64,000 nt of DNA from an uncultured Christensenella sp. (GCA_910577435.1 CAJTLV010000006.1:75442-139441), one strand, 5' to 3'. Shown: positions 1 through 8,987, counted from the first letter of the stretch. Notes: generated by a model from the letters alone, not told the origin. A program made the numbers and translations.

Positions 1-764
1 CTCAGCGAGGCATACAGCATTTCTGACAGATAGTTGTATTGTATATCCGATCTGTTGAGAACGAACGAATTTTTCTTTGTTCCGTCTTCCGATTCGTCTT
101 TGCGGACGATATACGAATAAACGGGCTCTTCTACCGTAGCTTCGACGTCGATATTCAGCATATCGATAAAGTCTTTATTCGTAACTCCGGCAATCATCGA
201 CATACTTTTATTGCCGTTAGCCATCGTAAACTGATCGGTCGGAATGCTTATGATGACAACGCCGTCATCCACTCTGCCGTCTTCGGTGACGCCGCTGCCT
301 ACCGCGATCTTTACTTCTTTATCGAGAACGGATTGACGGAACGGCGTTTTGTCGGTCACTTCCAAATTTTTACCGTAAACGGGGTCGACCGTGCTGCCGT
401 GTTCCGGATCGTTAATATCCTCGACCGAATAGAACGCCAAAAATTCGAATCCGCGCAGTTGCGCGCTGTTTTTCAGATCTTCTTTAGTGACGAGCGTTTC
501 ATCGTCCACCAAAGCCTGAACCATAGATATTCGTTGACTCATAACGGATTCGAAACGCTTTGTTACTTGATAGCCCATACTCTTCATATAGGTTTCGCCG
601 ACGTCGTCAATCGTTTGATTGCTGTTCCTATTCATATTGATGCCCATCAGAATGAAAGTCAGTGCGCATATCAAAACGCCGACTATTACGCTGGTGAGCA
701 TAACGATTTGGTACTTATTGCTCCAAAGACTCTTTTTTTTCGTCGATTTGTCGACTTTTTTCAT
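1..764 (-). CDS. Membrane sensor protein with Cache-like extracellular domain (C-terminal part outside window)
   Basis: The reading frame is open on the minus strand from an ATG at 764 to the window edge, so only the first ~254 residues are present. A positively charged N-terminus is followed by one membrane segment (about residues 19-41) and then a soluble region of the kind seen in Cache-type ligand-sensing domains of histidine kinases, chemoreceptors and diguanylate cyclases. The output domain lies outside the window, so the class cannot be decided. An ACGGAGG ribosome site lies 9 bases before the ATG. A consensus promoter and a palindrome lie upstream. The call as a sensor is inference from topology; the open frame and membrane segment are seen directly. 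Confidence 0.7.
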   Translation of the reverse strand, partial: MKKVDKSTKKKSLWSNKYQIVMLTSVIVGVLICALTFILMGINMNRNSNQTIDDVGETYMKSMGYQVTKRFESVMSQRISMVQALVDDETLVTKEDLKNSAQLRGFEFLAFYSVEDINDPEHGSTVDPVYGKNLEVTDKTPFRQSVLDKEVKIAVGSGVTEDGRVDDGVVIISIPTDQFTMANGNKSMSMIAGVTNKDFIDMLNIDVEATVEEPVYSYIVRKDESEDGTKKNSFVLNRSDIQYNYLSEMLYASL

Positions 765-844
765 AAGATCGATCCTCCGTTACTGTGCGGAAATGCGTCG
801 TGTCCGAACGCATATGCGATACGTCGCACGGCGATTTTCAGCGT

Positions 845-862
845 ATACATTAAATAATGTAT
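845..862. promoter_or_regulatory. Palindrome ATACATTA-2-TAATGTAT, possible operator
   Basis: Perfect 8-base inverted repeat with a two-base centre. It lies just downstream of the minus-strand promoter of the sensor gene, where a bound repressor would block transcription. No regulator can be named. Confidence 0.45.
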
Positions 863-876
863 TACACGTAGATGTA

Positions 877-905
877 ATTATAATTGATTTGATCGGTAAA
901 GTCAA
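877..905 (-). promoter_or_regulatory. SigA promoter of the sensor gene
   Basis: Minus strand reads TTGACT (905-900), 17 bases, TATAAT (882-877). It is the only good match upstream of the sensor gene and leaves a leader of about 105 bases containing the palindrome at 845-862. Confidence 0.75.
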
Positions 906-967
906 CAAAAACGGCGGTCAACTTGCGATACGCTCTAATTCGAACGCGGCTAAACATTCGATACGTC

Positions 968-996
968 TTGCATTTTTTGCCGCAAGGTGGTATAAT
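968..996 (+). promoter_or_regulatory. SigA promoter of the Sel1 gene pair
   Basis: TTGCAT (968-973), 17 bases, TATAAT (991-996). Transcription would begin near 1003, just ahead of the AAGGAG site and ATG at 1032. It therefore rules out the longer in-frame TTG start at 1011. Confidence 0.75.
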
Positions 997-1031
997 ACGG
1001 TTGTTTATCATTGAAAGTAAGGAGACAGGAT

Positions 1032-2390
1032 ATGAAAACTGATAATAAAACCGTCGAGGAGATCTGTGCGGAAGCGACCGGTCTTTACGGCGAGAAAAGG
1101 TATGCCGAAGCCGTCGAGTTGTGGAAGAGCGCGGGCGAAAACGCCGACGCTTTGTATATGCTCGGAATTTGCCACAATTACAATCTCGGCGTGGATGAGG
1201 CGGATGAAAAAAAGCGCGGCGAACTCGCAAGCGGGTATTTCATTAAAGCCGCCGAACTCGGACACGCGGATGCGCAGTGTTTTGCGGGGTTGTGTTTTTT
1301 GCACGGCATAGGCGTTGAAAAAGACGAGAAAACGGCAGTCGATTGGTTCAAGAGGTCGGCGGAGCAAAACTGCACGCAGGCGATGAACAATCTCGGAATG
1401 CTGTGCGACGGCGGCGTTGGAGTGAACGATCCCGAAAAAAAGGACGCGGAGGCGTTTGCTTGGTTCGAAAAGTCGGCGGCGCTCGGCGACCCGACGGGGC
1501 AGTTGTACGCGGGCGTCGGTTATTACGAGGGGTGCGGCGTAAAGCGCGATTATGAAAAAGCGGCGGAATATTTTGCGCTTGCCGCGCAAAAGGGTTTGAC
1601 GGAAGCGATGTTTCGTCTCGGTGAATGCTACGACGACGGCGACGGCGTCGAGCGGAATGCGATAGAGGCGTTTAAGTATTACAAGCTCGCGGCGCAAAGC
1701 AATCACGCAAAGGCGCAGTGCTACGTAGGTTACTGCTATGAGAACGGCGAGGGCGTGGCGCGAAATATGGCGGAGGCGCTCAAATGGTATGAAGCGTCCG
1801 CAGGCAATGATTATTTTCAGGCGTATTGTAATCTGGGCTGTTGCTATGAGGACGGCAGGGGCGTAAAGCGTGATATGAAAACCGCGATAGAGATGTACGA
1901 AAAAGGCGCGGAATTGGGCAGTACGCAGGCGATCTACAATCTAGGCAATGTTTATGCGTTCGGCAAGGGCGTCAAAGTGAACAACGAACTCGCCGTAGAG
2001 TATTACAGAGCGGCTGCGGAGAGCGGTCTTGCGGAGGCGCAGTATAATCTCGCACAGCATCTACATAACGGCAGGGGCATAGAGCGCGACGACGAGGCGG
2101 CGGCATATTGGTTTTTGCAAGCCGCAAAGCGCGGAGATTCGGACGCTCAGTTTAAGATAGCTTCGTTCTATATGGACGGTATAGGCGTGGAAGAAGATCC
2201 GCAAAAGGCTGTTGAGTGGTTCGGTAAGTCCGCGCGGCAGGGCGACTCCGATGCGCAATACGCTCTGGGAATGTGCTACGACGAGGGTATGGGCGTAGAA
2301 CGCGACGTCGACGAGGCGCGTGATTGGTACGAACGTTCTGCGGCACAGGGCAACGCCGCTGCAAAAAAGGCGTTGAAGAAACTCAAGTGA
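1032..2390 (+). CDS. Sel1-repeat (SLR) protein
   Basis: 452 residues made almost wholly of about eleven Sel1-like repeats of ~36 residues, with the usual pattern of A-x-A-x-x-x-LG, a G-x-GV-x-x-D turn and A-x-x-W/Y-x-x-x-AA. Sel1 repeats form alpha-alpha superhelices that act as protein-binding scaffolds. No signal peptide is visible, so it is probably cytoplasmic. The ATG at 1032 is preferred over TTG at 1011 because it follows AAGGAG at good spacing. The stop is only four bases before a second Sel1 gene, so the two form an operon from the promoter at 968. The partner protein is unknown. Confidence 0.9.
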   Translation: MKTDNKTVEEICAEATGLYGEKRYAEAVELWKSAGENADALYMLGICHNYNLGVDEADEKKRGELASGYFIKAAELGHADAQCFAGLCFLHGIGVEKDEKTAVDWFKRSAEQNCTQAMNNLGMLCDGGVGVNDPEKKDAEAFAWFEKSAALGDPTGQLYAGVGYYEGCGVKRDYEKAAEYFALAAQKGLTEAMFRLGECYDDGDGVERNAIEAFKYYKLAAQSNHAKAQCYVGYCYENGEGVARNMAEALKWYEASAGNDYFQAYCNLGCCYEDGRGVKRDMKTAIEMYEKGAELGSTQAIYNLGNVYAFGKGVKVNNELAVEYYRAAAESGLAEAQYNLAQHLHNGRGIERDDEAAAYWFLQAAKRGDSDAQFKIASFYMDGIGVEEDPQKAVEWFGKSARQGDSDAQYALGMCYDEGMGVERDVDEARDWYERSAAQGNAAAKKALKKLK

Positions 2391-2394
2391 AATA

Positions 2395-3936
2395 ATGGAA
2401 AAACCCGATTGGGACGGCGGGATAATCAAATTCTTCTACAAGTCGGATAAGCCGAACGAAGAAAAGAACAAGACCGCCGTCGAAGTGGAAAACGCAGAAA
2501 TACTTTGCGACCGCGCCGCAGAAGCGTTCGAGCGCGGTGAAAAGACGACTGCCGTAGAGCTATGGAAAGCCGCCGCCGAAAAGGGCGACGACCACGCGAT
2601 GTTTTGTCTGGGTGTATGCCTGTTCGAGGGAGACGGCGCGGAAGAGAATGATGCGCTCGCCGCACAATGGTTCGATAAATCGGCAAGACTGGAAAATTCG
2701 CGCGCACGGTACTATCTCGCGTATTGCTACGAACACGGATTTGGGGTAGAACGCAACCCCGACGAGGCGTTCGCGTGGTACACGCGGTCGGCGGAGCAGG
2801 ATTATGCTTATGCCGAGCATCGGCTCGGACTGTACTATAAAAACGCCGACGGCTCGGATCTTGCCGCCAATAAGACGTTCTATTGGTTCTCGCAGGCGGC
2901 AAAACAAGGTCTCGTGCCGGCGATATACGAGCTGGGCGAGTGCTATTTCGACGGCATAGGCGAGGCTGTAAACAAGACTAAGGCTATCGAGCTTTTCCGT
3001 AAAGCCGCAGAAACGGATTACGCGCCCGCAGTTCACAAGCTGGGCGAGTGCGCCGAGCGCGGCGACGGCGTCGAAAAAGATATAACCGCAGCGATCGAAT
3101 ATTACAAGCGCGCGGCGGACTGCGGTTATCCCCCGTCGAAGTATGCGCTTGCCGTGCTGTATGAAAACGGCGTCGGCGTAGAAAAGAGTATCGCACAAGC
3201 TGTGCGACTGTACCGCGAAGCGGCGGAGGGCGGTTTTCCCGCCGCACAGAACGCATACGGCTGGTGTTTCGTAGTAGGCAAGGCGGTGGGTCGCGATCTG
3301 TACGAGGCGGCGCGCTGGTTTCAACGCGCGGCGAAGCAAGGCGATATGCGCGCACAGTACAATCTTGCGATGTGTTATGAAGAGGGACACGGCGTTGTGC
3401 AGAACGTCGATAAAGCGTTTATATGGCATTTGAAAGCCGCCGAGCAGGGCGACGATCGTGCGCAGTTGCACGTCGGATGGAGTTATCAGGTGGGCAACGG
3501 TGTGAACGTCGACGGTAAAGAGGCGTTCAAATGGCTCAAACGTTCGGCGGAACAGGGCAATGCGCAAGCGCAGAGCGACGTGGGATATTGCTACTGCGGC
3601 GGAATAGGTGTGAAGAAAGATAAAGCCGAAGGGTTCAAATGGTATCTGAAAGCCGCCGAGCAGAATAATCCTATGGCGGCGTTCAACGTCGCTTGCTCGT
3701 ATCGGCACGGCGACGGCGTTAAAAAGAATGCCGATCTGGCAGTGCAATGGTACGAAAAAGCGGTCGGCTTGGGCGAGGCCGACGCATTGCTTAGTTTGGG
3801 TGCGATGTACGAGCGCGGCGAGGGCGTAAAAAAAGATCTGGCAAAGGCGGCGGAATGGTATAAAAAAGCGCTCGATAACGGCAATCCCGCCGCAGAGTTT
3901 TTGCTAGGCAGGAAAAAGTTCGCAAAATACAGATAA
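2395..3936 (+). CDS. Sel1-repeat (SLR) protein, second copy
   Basis: 513 residues. About 40 polar N-terminal residues precede roughly twelve Sel1 repeats of the same type as the upstream gene, so the pair probably arose by tandem duplication and has since diverged. The ATG lies four bases after the upstream stop, which implies translational coupling; there is no strong separate ribosome site. No enzymatic domain, signal peptide or membrane segment is visible. A GC-rich hairpin follows the stop. Role inferred as a cytoplasmic interaction scaffold. Confidence 0.9.
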   Translation: MEKPDWDGGIIKFFYKSDKPNEEKNKTAVEVENAEILCDRAAEAFERGEKTTAVELWKAAAEKGDDHAMFCLGVCLFEGDGAEENDALAAQWFDKSARLENSRARYYLAYCYEHGFGVERNPDEAFAWYTRSAEQDYAYAEHRLGLYYKNADGSDLAANKTFYWFSQAAKQGLVPAIYELGECYFDGIGEAVNKTKAIELFRKAAETDYAPAVHKLGECAERGDGVEKDITAAIEYYKRAADCGYPPSKYALAVLYENGVGVEKSIAQAVRLYREAAEGGFPAAQNAYGWCFVVGKAVGRDLYEAARWFQRAAKQGDMRAQYNLAMCYEEGHGVVQNVDKAFIWHLKAAEQGDDRAQLHVGWSYQVGNGVNVDGKEAFKWLKRSAEQGNAQAQSDVGYCYCGGIGVKKDKAEGFKWYLKAAEQNNPMAAFNVACSYRHGDGVKKNADLAVQWYEKAVGLGEADALLSLGAMYERGEGVKKDLAKAAEWYKKALDNGNPAAEFLLGRKKFAKYR

Positions 3937-3944
3937 ATAAAAAT

Positions 3945-3968
3945 CGCGCCGACGCGGCGCGGGTGTTT
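3945..3968 (+). terminator. Weak terminator-like hairpin
   Basis: CGCGCCG (3945-3951), loop ACG, CGGCGCG (3955-3961), then a short T run within GGTGTTTTC. The stem is strong but the T tract is short, so termination may be partial with read-through into the next gene. Confidence 0.45.
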
Positions 3969-3982
3969 TCGGGAGATACTCG

Positions 3983-4393
3983 ATGTTCGGGAAGAAAAAC
4001 AAAAAGGATAATTGGTTCAAAACCGCTAAAATCGCACGGCGCAAGGGCAGACTGCCCGAACCGTACTATACGCTTTTGCAGTATTACAGCTGTACCGCGT
4101 TCGACAATTGGGAAGGCGATCACGGCGGACATTTCGATTATTTTTGCGTTTCCGCATACGGCGGGCATACTCCCGAATCGATCGCCGCACTGCACTCGAT
4201 ACTGCCGAAAGACCTGCTTGAAAATTTCGAGGGCGCGCTTGTCGCATACGACGCGCTCGGCGAAGATCCCGAATACGAGGACGTCGAAAAGGCGCTCGAC
4301 GGATTTGACGATTACGCCGACGAACATTCGGACGAGATCGCCGACATACTGCGCAATTACATCGCGGAGATGTCCGAGCGGCATTGCTTGTAG
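3983..4393 (+). CDS. Small hypothetical protein, DUF4375/DMP19-like
   Basis: 136 acidic residues. The central stretch around residues 42-56 (N-W-E-G-D-H-G-G-H-F-D-Y-F) and the following helices resemble DUF4375, the family that includes the DNA-mimic protein DMP19 of Neisseria, where a GGF-x-x-YF core is typical. The C-terminal half is rich in Asp and Glu (residues ~94-120), consistent with that comparison. The assignment rests on motif memory and is tentative. The ATG at 3983 follows GGGAG. It is the last gene of the plus-strand run; the next genes are convergent. Confidence 0.6.
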   Translation: MFGKKNKKDNWFKTAKIARRKGRLPEPYYTLLQYYSCTAFDNWEGDHGGHFDYFCVSAYGGHTPESIAALHSILPKDLLENFEGALVAYDALGEDPEYEDVEKALDGFDDYADEHSDEIADILRNYIAEMSERHCL

Positions 4394-4417
4394 CATATAA
4401 ATTATACGAGCGGCGTT

Positions 4418-5134
4418 CTACCGTTTTGTGCTTTTGCCGTTATATATCGAATACACGTCGCCGCAATATTCTTTGCGTCCGTCGCTTTCAACGATAATGT
4501 ATGCGCCGTTGGGTAAGCCTGTAAGCTCATACCCGAACGACATCGGCATAATGTAATCTTTCGCTATATCGAAGTCGGCGCACGGAAATTGATACGTTTC
4601 GGTCGAGCCGTCGAAGTGCGGGATTATTATATCGTCGACAAACCCCATACCCGAAAACCATCGCGGCTCGGGAATGTCGGCAGGCTCTTCGGGAAAGTTC
4701 GCGACCGTTTCGCACATATTCATCGAACCCGCCGATATGCCTATAACAATGCCGTCGTAGTTTTTAAGGATCGATCTAAGACCTATGTTTGCGAAAAACG
4801 CGTTCTGGCACACGCATTTTCCGCCCGACAGAATGACAATATCCGCGCCCGAAACTATCTTGTGCGCGGATTTTTTGTTGCGGTCGTCGAGTACGGTATA
4901 ATTGTCGAAATCCAACCCCGTCAAGCGGAAACTCTCTCCGATGACGGACAGCTTGGCGTCGTTGTCGTCCGCATCGGCGGGATCGTTTGCGACAAGCACG
5001 AGATTTTCGGTGCGATTCAAGCGCTTGCGGATTTGGGAAAGAATGCCGTTCTCGTCGTCTAGCGCGACGGGAATTCGCTCGCCGTCATCTCCGTAAAAGT
5101 GCGTTCGTAATATGCTTGTAAGAAAAAGCGTCAT
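4418..5134 (-). CDS. Peptidase family S51 (dipeptidase E-like) protein
   Basis: 238 residues with the features of S51 serine peptidases (PepE / cyanophycinase group): an LSGG segment at residues 102-105, the nucleophile elbow G-I-S-A-G-S with Ser134, and a conserved H-F-D at 173-175. Family members cleave Asp-X dipeptides or related substrates in the cytoplasm; the exact substrate cannot be told here. No signal peptide. It begins 24 bases after the stop of the dGTPase-like gene on the same strand, so the two are probably co-transcribed. Confidence 0.85.
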   Translation of the reverse strand: MTLFLTSILRTHFYGDDGERIPVALDDENGILSQIRKRLNRTENLVLVANDPADADDNDAKLSVIGESFRLTGLDFDNYTVLDDRNKKSAHKIVSGADIVILSGGKCVCQNAFFANIGLRSILKNYDGIVIGISAGSMNMCETVANFPEEPADIPEPRWFSGMGFVDDIIIPHFDGSTETYQFPCADFDIAKDYIMPMSFGYELTGLPNGAYIIVESDGRKEYCGDVYSIYNGKSTKR

Positions 5135-5158
5135 AAAAGCTCCGAGTATCGGGTCGTA

Positions 5159-6376
5159 CTAATCGGTCAAACCGTCGAAATACCCGACGTATTTCACGTT
5201 GTCGTTGAGTTTATCGTCGGGGAACAGAAAGCGGAACGCTTCCAAAAAGTAATCGTCGGTCATACTCGCTATAAAGTCTACGACGAGATCGTTAGGTTCT
5301 GTGGAAATACGGTACTCGTCGCCGCCGTCGAAATAGTTATGGCGGACGTAGTTGTCGTCCAAGTAGTGTTTGTAGATAATCGACGATCTGTTTTCGTGTT
5401 CGACGTCGTAAAGGAAACGTTCGTACAGCTTTCGCATCATCGGCCTTATGATGTTGTCGTAGGGTTCGCGGACCTGCGGAAGCTGATATATCTTTTCGTT
5501 GTTTTCGCGTCGGCACAGTTCGAGAGCTTCGAAAACGTCGGGGCTTAATGATATGTACGGTTTGTTTAAGCTGTTCGATATTACGTCCTGCGTCACGTTT
5601 TCGATTATATCTTTATTGTATTTGCCGATTACGGTGTCCGTGTACTCGATACGCATACCGAGCGACCAGTATGCGTCCTGACGGTCCTTGCCGATGTAAG
5701 CTATCATATCGCTGAGCCGCACGACGCACCCTTCGAGTGTGGCGGGGCGGAGCAACTTGACCGCGTTCTTGTCGGCGTAGCACTTATCGAACATTTCATA
5801 AAACATATCTCGGTCGGGAAGTGCGGCGGGCGCATAATGCTCGTCTACTTTTTCGCCGCAATGGCACATTATCCCGTCGAGCGTCTGTATCGTCAGGTTG
5901 TTGTCCGTTATCATATTGAGAACGCGCACGCTGTGAACGTTGTGGTTGAAGTATTTGCGCGCGTGTTCGTAATACAGCTCGCTCAGAATGCTTTCTCCCG
6001 CATGCCCGAACGGCGTGTGTCCGATGTCGTGGCCTATTGCTATCGCTTCGATGAGATCGGGATTGAGACGCAACGCACGGCCTATCTTGCGTGCTATACG
6101 CGAAACGAGATGCACGTGTGACGAGCGGCGGGTTATGTCGTCGTTTTTGCGGAACGAAAAGACCTGCGTCTTGTCGCCGCAACGGTTGAAAAACTTGCAG
6201 TTGATTATCCGATCGGCGTCGATGACGAAATTAGGGCGCAGACAGTCCGCGCGCGTTTTGCCGTCGTACAGCCTGACCGCGTCGCAGTCCTTCGTCGCGT
6301 AAGGCGAGTATGCCCCCTCCGTCGCGGCGGCGTAACGTTGTATTTCCGCTTTTTGCTCATCAGTCGGTTTTTTCAT
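5159..6376 (-). CDS. dgt: dGTPase-like HD-domain triphosphohydrolase
   Basis: 405 residues. The N-terminal half holds the HD metal-site motifs of deoxyguanosinetriphosphate triphosphohydrolase-like proteins: His87 in R-x-S-x-H-x-x-x-V, His116-Asp117 in G-H-D-I-G-H, and H-A-G-E at 125-128, followed by H-N-x-H-S around 145. Such enzymes hydrolyse dNTPs to nucleosides and triphosphate and affect dNTP pools. The ATG at 6376 follows GGAGACGG and lies just downstream of a consensus promoter. It probably leads an operon with the S51 peptidase gene. Substrate preference is not visible. Confidence 0.88.
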   Translation of the reverse strand: MKKPTDEQKAEIQRYAAATEGAYSPYATKDCDAVRLYDGKTRADCLRPNFVIDADRIINCKFFNRCGDKTQVFSFRKNDDITRRSSHVHLVSRIARKIGRALRLNPDLIEAIAIGHDIGHTPFGHAGESILSELYYEHARKYFNHNVHSVRVLNMITDNNLTIQTLDGIMCHCGEKVDEHYAPAALPDRDMFYEMFDKCYADKNAVKLLRPATLEGCVVRLSDMIAYIGKDRQDAYWSLGMRIEYTDTVIGKYNKDIIENVTQDVISNSLNKPYISLSPDVFEALELCRRENNEKIYQLPQVREPYDNIIRPMMRKLYERFLYDVEHENRSSIIYKHYLDDNYVRHNYFDGGDEYRISTEPNDLVVDFIASMTDDYFLEAFRFLFPDDKLNDNVKYVGYFDGLTD

Positions 6377-6397
6377 ACCGTCTCCGTGTATACGGTA

Positions 6398-6426
6398 ATT
6401 ATAGCATATCTACGAATTTCGGTCAA
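6398..6426 (-). promoter_or_regulatory. SigA promoter of the dgt-like operon
   Basis: Minus strand reads TTGACC (6426-6421), 17 bases, TATAAT (6403-6398). The leader to the ATG at 6376 is short and contains GGAGACGG. Confidence 0.75.
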
Positions 6427-6499
6427 GTCTTACGACAGAGCATAAGCGCTTCGTGTTTTTCGACAGTGCAATCGCGGACTGTTGCACTTATAAAAGGTA

Positions 6500-6529
6500 T
6501 TAATTTATCGATTGTTGTTGATAAATTAA
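6500..6529. promoter_or_regulatory. 10-base inverted repeat ahead of the MscS gene
   Basis: TTAATTTATC (6500-6509) and GATAAATTAA (6520-6529) pair perfectly around a 10-base spacer. It ends 28 bases before the mscS-type start codon. It could be an operator or an mRNA stem; no clear SigA promoter could be fitted beside it. Confidence 0.5.
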
Positions 6530-6557
6530 GCGTTAAAGCGATTCGGAGATTACAGTT

Positions 6558-7604
6558 ATGGATTGGAACGGGATTTGGAACGGCATAAAAGATTTTTTCA
6601 CGAACAACGTTTGGAATATCGTGCTGTTCTTTGCCGTTTTCTTTGTCGGCATAATCGTCATAAAAATAATGATAAATATCGTCAGGCGGATATTCGCAAA
6701 AAGCAAGATGGAAAAGATCGCACAGCAGTTTATAGTCGCGATCATAAAAGTCTTGCTTTATCTCGTGCTTGTATTGGCGCTTCTCGGCATTATCGGCGTG
6801 CAGATAACGGGCATCGTAACGGCGCTCAGTGCGTTGCTTCTCGCGGTGGGTATGGCGCTTGAAAACAACATAGCGAACCTAGCGAACGGAATAGTCATCG
6901 TCGCGACGAAAATGTTCAAGAAAGGCGATTATATAGCTGTGGACGGAGTAGAGGGGAGCATATCGGACATCAATTTTCTGTTCACGACTTTGATCACTCT
7001 CGACAATAAGCGCATCACTATTCCCAATAGCACGGTAGTAAACAGCAGTGTTACAAACGCGGGCGCAAATCCGCGCCGCCGCGTGGACTTCACGTTTTCG
7101 GTCGCGTATGAAACGGATGTAGGGCTTGTAAAGAAAACGGTCGCGGAAGTTATGAAGAGCAACGGCAAGGTGTTGCTCGACCCCGAACCGTTTTGCAGAC
7201 TCAAAACGCTCGGTTCGAGCAGTATCGACTTTTTCGCAAATTGCTGGTGCGATACCGAAGATTATTGGGACGTTTACTATTACATCGTCGAAAACGTGTA
7301 CAACGAGTTCAAGCGCAACGGCATCGCCGTGCCGTACAGCCAGCTCGAAGTGCGCAGTCGCACCGACGATGTGGTAATGCCGTTTTCTCCCGAACCGCTT
7401 CCCGCGCGTGTGGAAAAGGAGCGCAAGATCGAAAGAAAGCTCGATTTGGAAAGCGCGAGCCTGTCCGAAGTCTTTCACATAAATAAAGACAGACCCAAAA
7501 AGTCGGGAAAAAGAAAAGACGGCGGTAATAAAACGCCCGCCGTCGTGACCGAACCCGAACTTCCGTCGGCGGGTAGTTCCGACCCGACAGATAAAAAAGA
7601 ATAG
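6558..7604 (+). CDS. MscS-family small-conductance mechanosensitive channel
   Basis: 348 residues. Three membrane segments are visible (about 18-42, 58-82 and 86-114); the last is the glycine/alanine-rich pore helix ending in an N-N-I-A-N-L-A-N-G segment, followed by the K-x-G-D-x-I beta domain typical of MscS. The channel releases solutes under hypo-osmotic stress. The C-terminal ~70 residues are charged and repetitive, an extension beyond the usual ~285-residue core. CGGAG precedes the ATG by 10 bases. Single-gene unit facing a convergent lipoprotein gene. Confidence 0.92.
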   Translation: MDWNGIWNGIKDFFTNNVWNIVLFFAVFFVGIIVIKIMINIVRRIFAKSKMEKIAQQFIVAIIKVLLYLVLVLALLGIIGVQITGIVTALSALLLAVGMALENNIANLANGIVIVATKMFKKGDYIAVDGVEGSISDINFLFTTLITLDNKRITIPNSTVVNSSVTNAGANPRRRVDFTFSVAYETDVGLVKKTVAEVMKSNGKVLLDPEPFCRLKTLGSSSIDFFANCWCDTEDYWDVYYYIVENVYNEFKRNGIAVPYSQLEVRSRTDDVVMPFSPEPLPARVEKERKIERKLDLESASLSEVFHINKDRPKKSGKRKDGGNKTPAVVTEPELPSAGSSDPTDKKE

Positions 7605-7681
7605 AACATCAAATAACGCGTCGGCGTAAAAACATATGCGACCCCGACCGTATATTTATGCTAAGCGGCGTGTCGAAACCG

Positions 7682-8230
7682 TCAAGCGGCGTCGCCGACG
7701 TAGACGATCGTATCGCCCGAAAGCAATCCTTTTACCTCTACGTCGCCGATATCTAACGGCGTAGCGTGCGTTTTATCGGCATAAAATTCATAATCGGCCG
7801 TATCCCCGTATCCGTATGCCGAAAGCGAAAAATCCGATGCGGTGAGCGTCGCGCCTATCTCGCGAAACACGGTATATTCGCCGCCGTTATATTCGAATAT
7901 TATCCTGCCGTAGTTTGCGGGGCTGTACGCTCCGAAATACAATGTGACATTGCCGTCTATGCCGTCCGTAAACTTGACGCGGCAAGTTTCGTCCGTATAA
8001 AGATTTCGGTCGAGATAAAGTCCCGTATCGTTTGAAAACTCTTCGGGATATTCGCGTATGAGCATATCCATATCGACCTTTTCGCCTTTATCTACGGTGA
8101 GAATATAGCTTTTGCCGCTGTTCGTATCTTGCACGGTGACGGAATATTTCGATGCGCAACCGATAGTGCCTAGTGTCGCCGCAATGCATACCGCCAAGAT
8201 AAGGATAGATACAAGTCTCTTCGATTTCAT
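7682..8230 (-). CDS. Predicted lipoprotein of unknown function
   Basis: 182 residues. Lys-rich start, hydrophobic segment and lipobox T-I-G-C place the lipidated cysteine at residue 25, so it should be anchored on the outer face of the membrane. The remaining ~155 residues look beta-rich, with an aromatic N-Y-G-R-I-I-F-E-Y-N-G pattern that recalls small bacterial Ig/InlB-type surface domains, but no family is recognised with confidence. The start follows GAGGT. It has its own promoter. Confidence 0.75.
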   Translation of the reverse strand: MKSKRLVSILILAVCIAATLGTIGCASKYSVTVQDTNSGKSYILTVDKGEKVDMDMLIREYPEEFSNDTGLYLDRNLYTDETCRVKFTDGIDGNVTLYFGAYSPANYGRIIFEYNGGEYTVFREIGATLTASDFSLSAYGYGDTADYEFYADKTHATPLDIGDVEVKGLLSGDTIVYVGDAA

Positions 8231-8303
8231 AATATACCTCGCTTTTATTGTTTTAATTGAACGGCAATATGACTTTGCCGTTTATGTCACAATTTTCACA
8301 TTT

Positions 8304-8332
8304 ATGATATAACATTATATGTCATTTGTCAA
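8304..8332 (-). promoter_or_regulatory. SigA promoter of the lipoprotein gene
   Basis: Minus strand reads TTGACA (8332-8327), 17 bases, TATCAT (8309-8304), giving a leader of about 65 bases to the ATG at 8230. Confidence 0.75.
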
Positions 8333-8411
8333 TACTAAATTTGATTTTCGCAGATAAATTGATAGCGATCGTGCTTTGCGGATAGTTTCTGGGTAGTTCG
8401 ACCGCGACGAC

Positions 8412-8987
8412 CTAAAACGACTCTTGTTTTGCAATATCGGTGAATTTTTTTACGAATTCGGTTTTGGCGTTTGTGTAACCGTCTCTGTCGTGTTCGTATT
8501 TCTTCCAAAGCGACAGTTTAAGCGTCTCGTATTCTTTCGCCGTATCGGGGTGCTTGTTCAGATAGTCTCTGAAATAGATTTCGTCGACGTCGTTTTTCAG
8601 TCTTACGTGCAGATGAAAAACTTTCTCGTCGAATCCGTTTTCGGTGTAGCCTTTGTTAAGCGATTTGCGATTTTCGCCCGACGACATCAAAATATAACCG
8701 TGTTCTTGCAGTATGTCGGAAATTCGGTCGATTTGACGGGCGGAGTTCGCGGCGATAATAATGTCGATTATCGGCTTTGCCATAATGCCGTCTATCGCCG
8801 TACTGCCGATATGGTGAAACTCCAAGCCGTTCGGCAACAGTTTTCGGAGCGCGCATACCTCTTCGTCGTACATTTCCGACCAATGCGGGTCGTGTTCGAC
8901 CAGAAATATAGGGAAGAGTTGCCACAGCTCTTCGAGCGTCATTTCCGAAAGTTTTTTGATCGTCGACGGTGTGCGTTCCATTAGCAT
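8412..8987 (-). CDS. GrpB family (UPF0157) nucleotidyltransferase-fold protein
   Basis: 191 residues from the ATG at 8987. The H-I-G-S-T-A segment, the K-P-I-I-D-I-I acidic strand and the H-L-H-V motif are characteristic of GrpB proteins, which have a nucleotidyltransferase-like fold; their substrate is unknown. The E-L-W-Q-L-F-P-I lead-in is typical of Firmicutes members. An in-frame TTG at 9014 lies inside the T tract of the tRNA terminator, so ATG at 8987 or 8981 is preferred. No strong ribosome site is seen, and expression may depend on read-through from the tRNA promoter. Confidence 0.85.
   Translation of the reverse strand: MLMERTPSTIKKLSEMTLEELWQLFPIFLVEHDPHWSEMYDEEVCALRKLLPNGLEFHHIGSTAIDGIMAKPIIDIIIAANSARQIDRISDILQEHGYILMSSGENRKSLNKGYTENGFDEKVFHLHVRLKNDVDEIYFRDYLNKHPDTAKEYETLKLSLWKKYEHDRDGYTNAKTEFVKKFTDIAKQESF

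Noticed and set aside
39..857. Plus-strand open frame of 272 codons over the sensor gene
   Set aside because: It is antisense to a minus-strand frame that has a ribosome site, a promoter and a membrane segment; its own translation has no recognisable motif.
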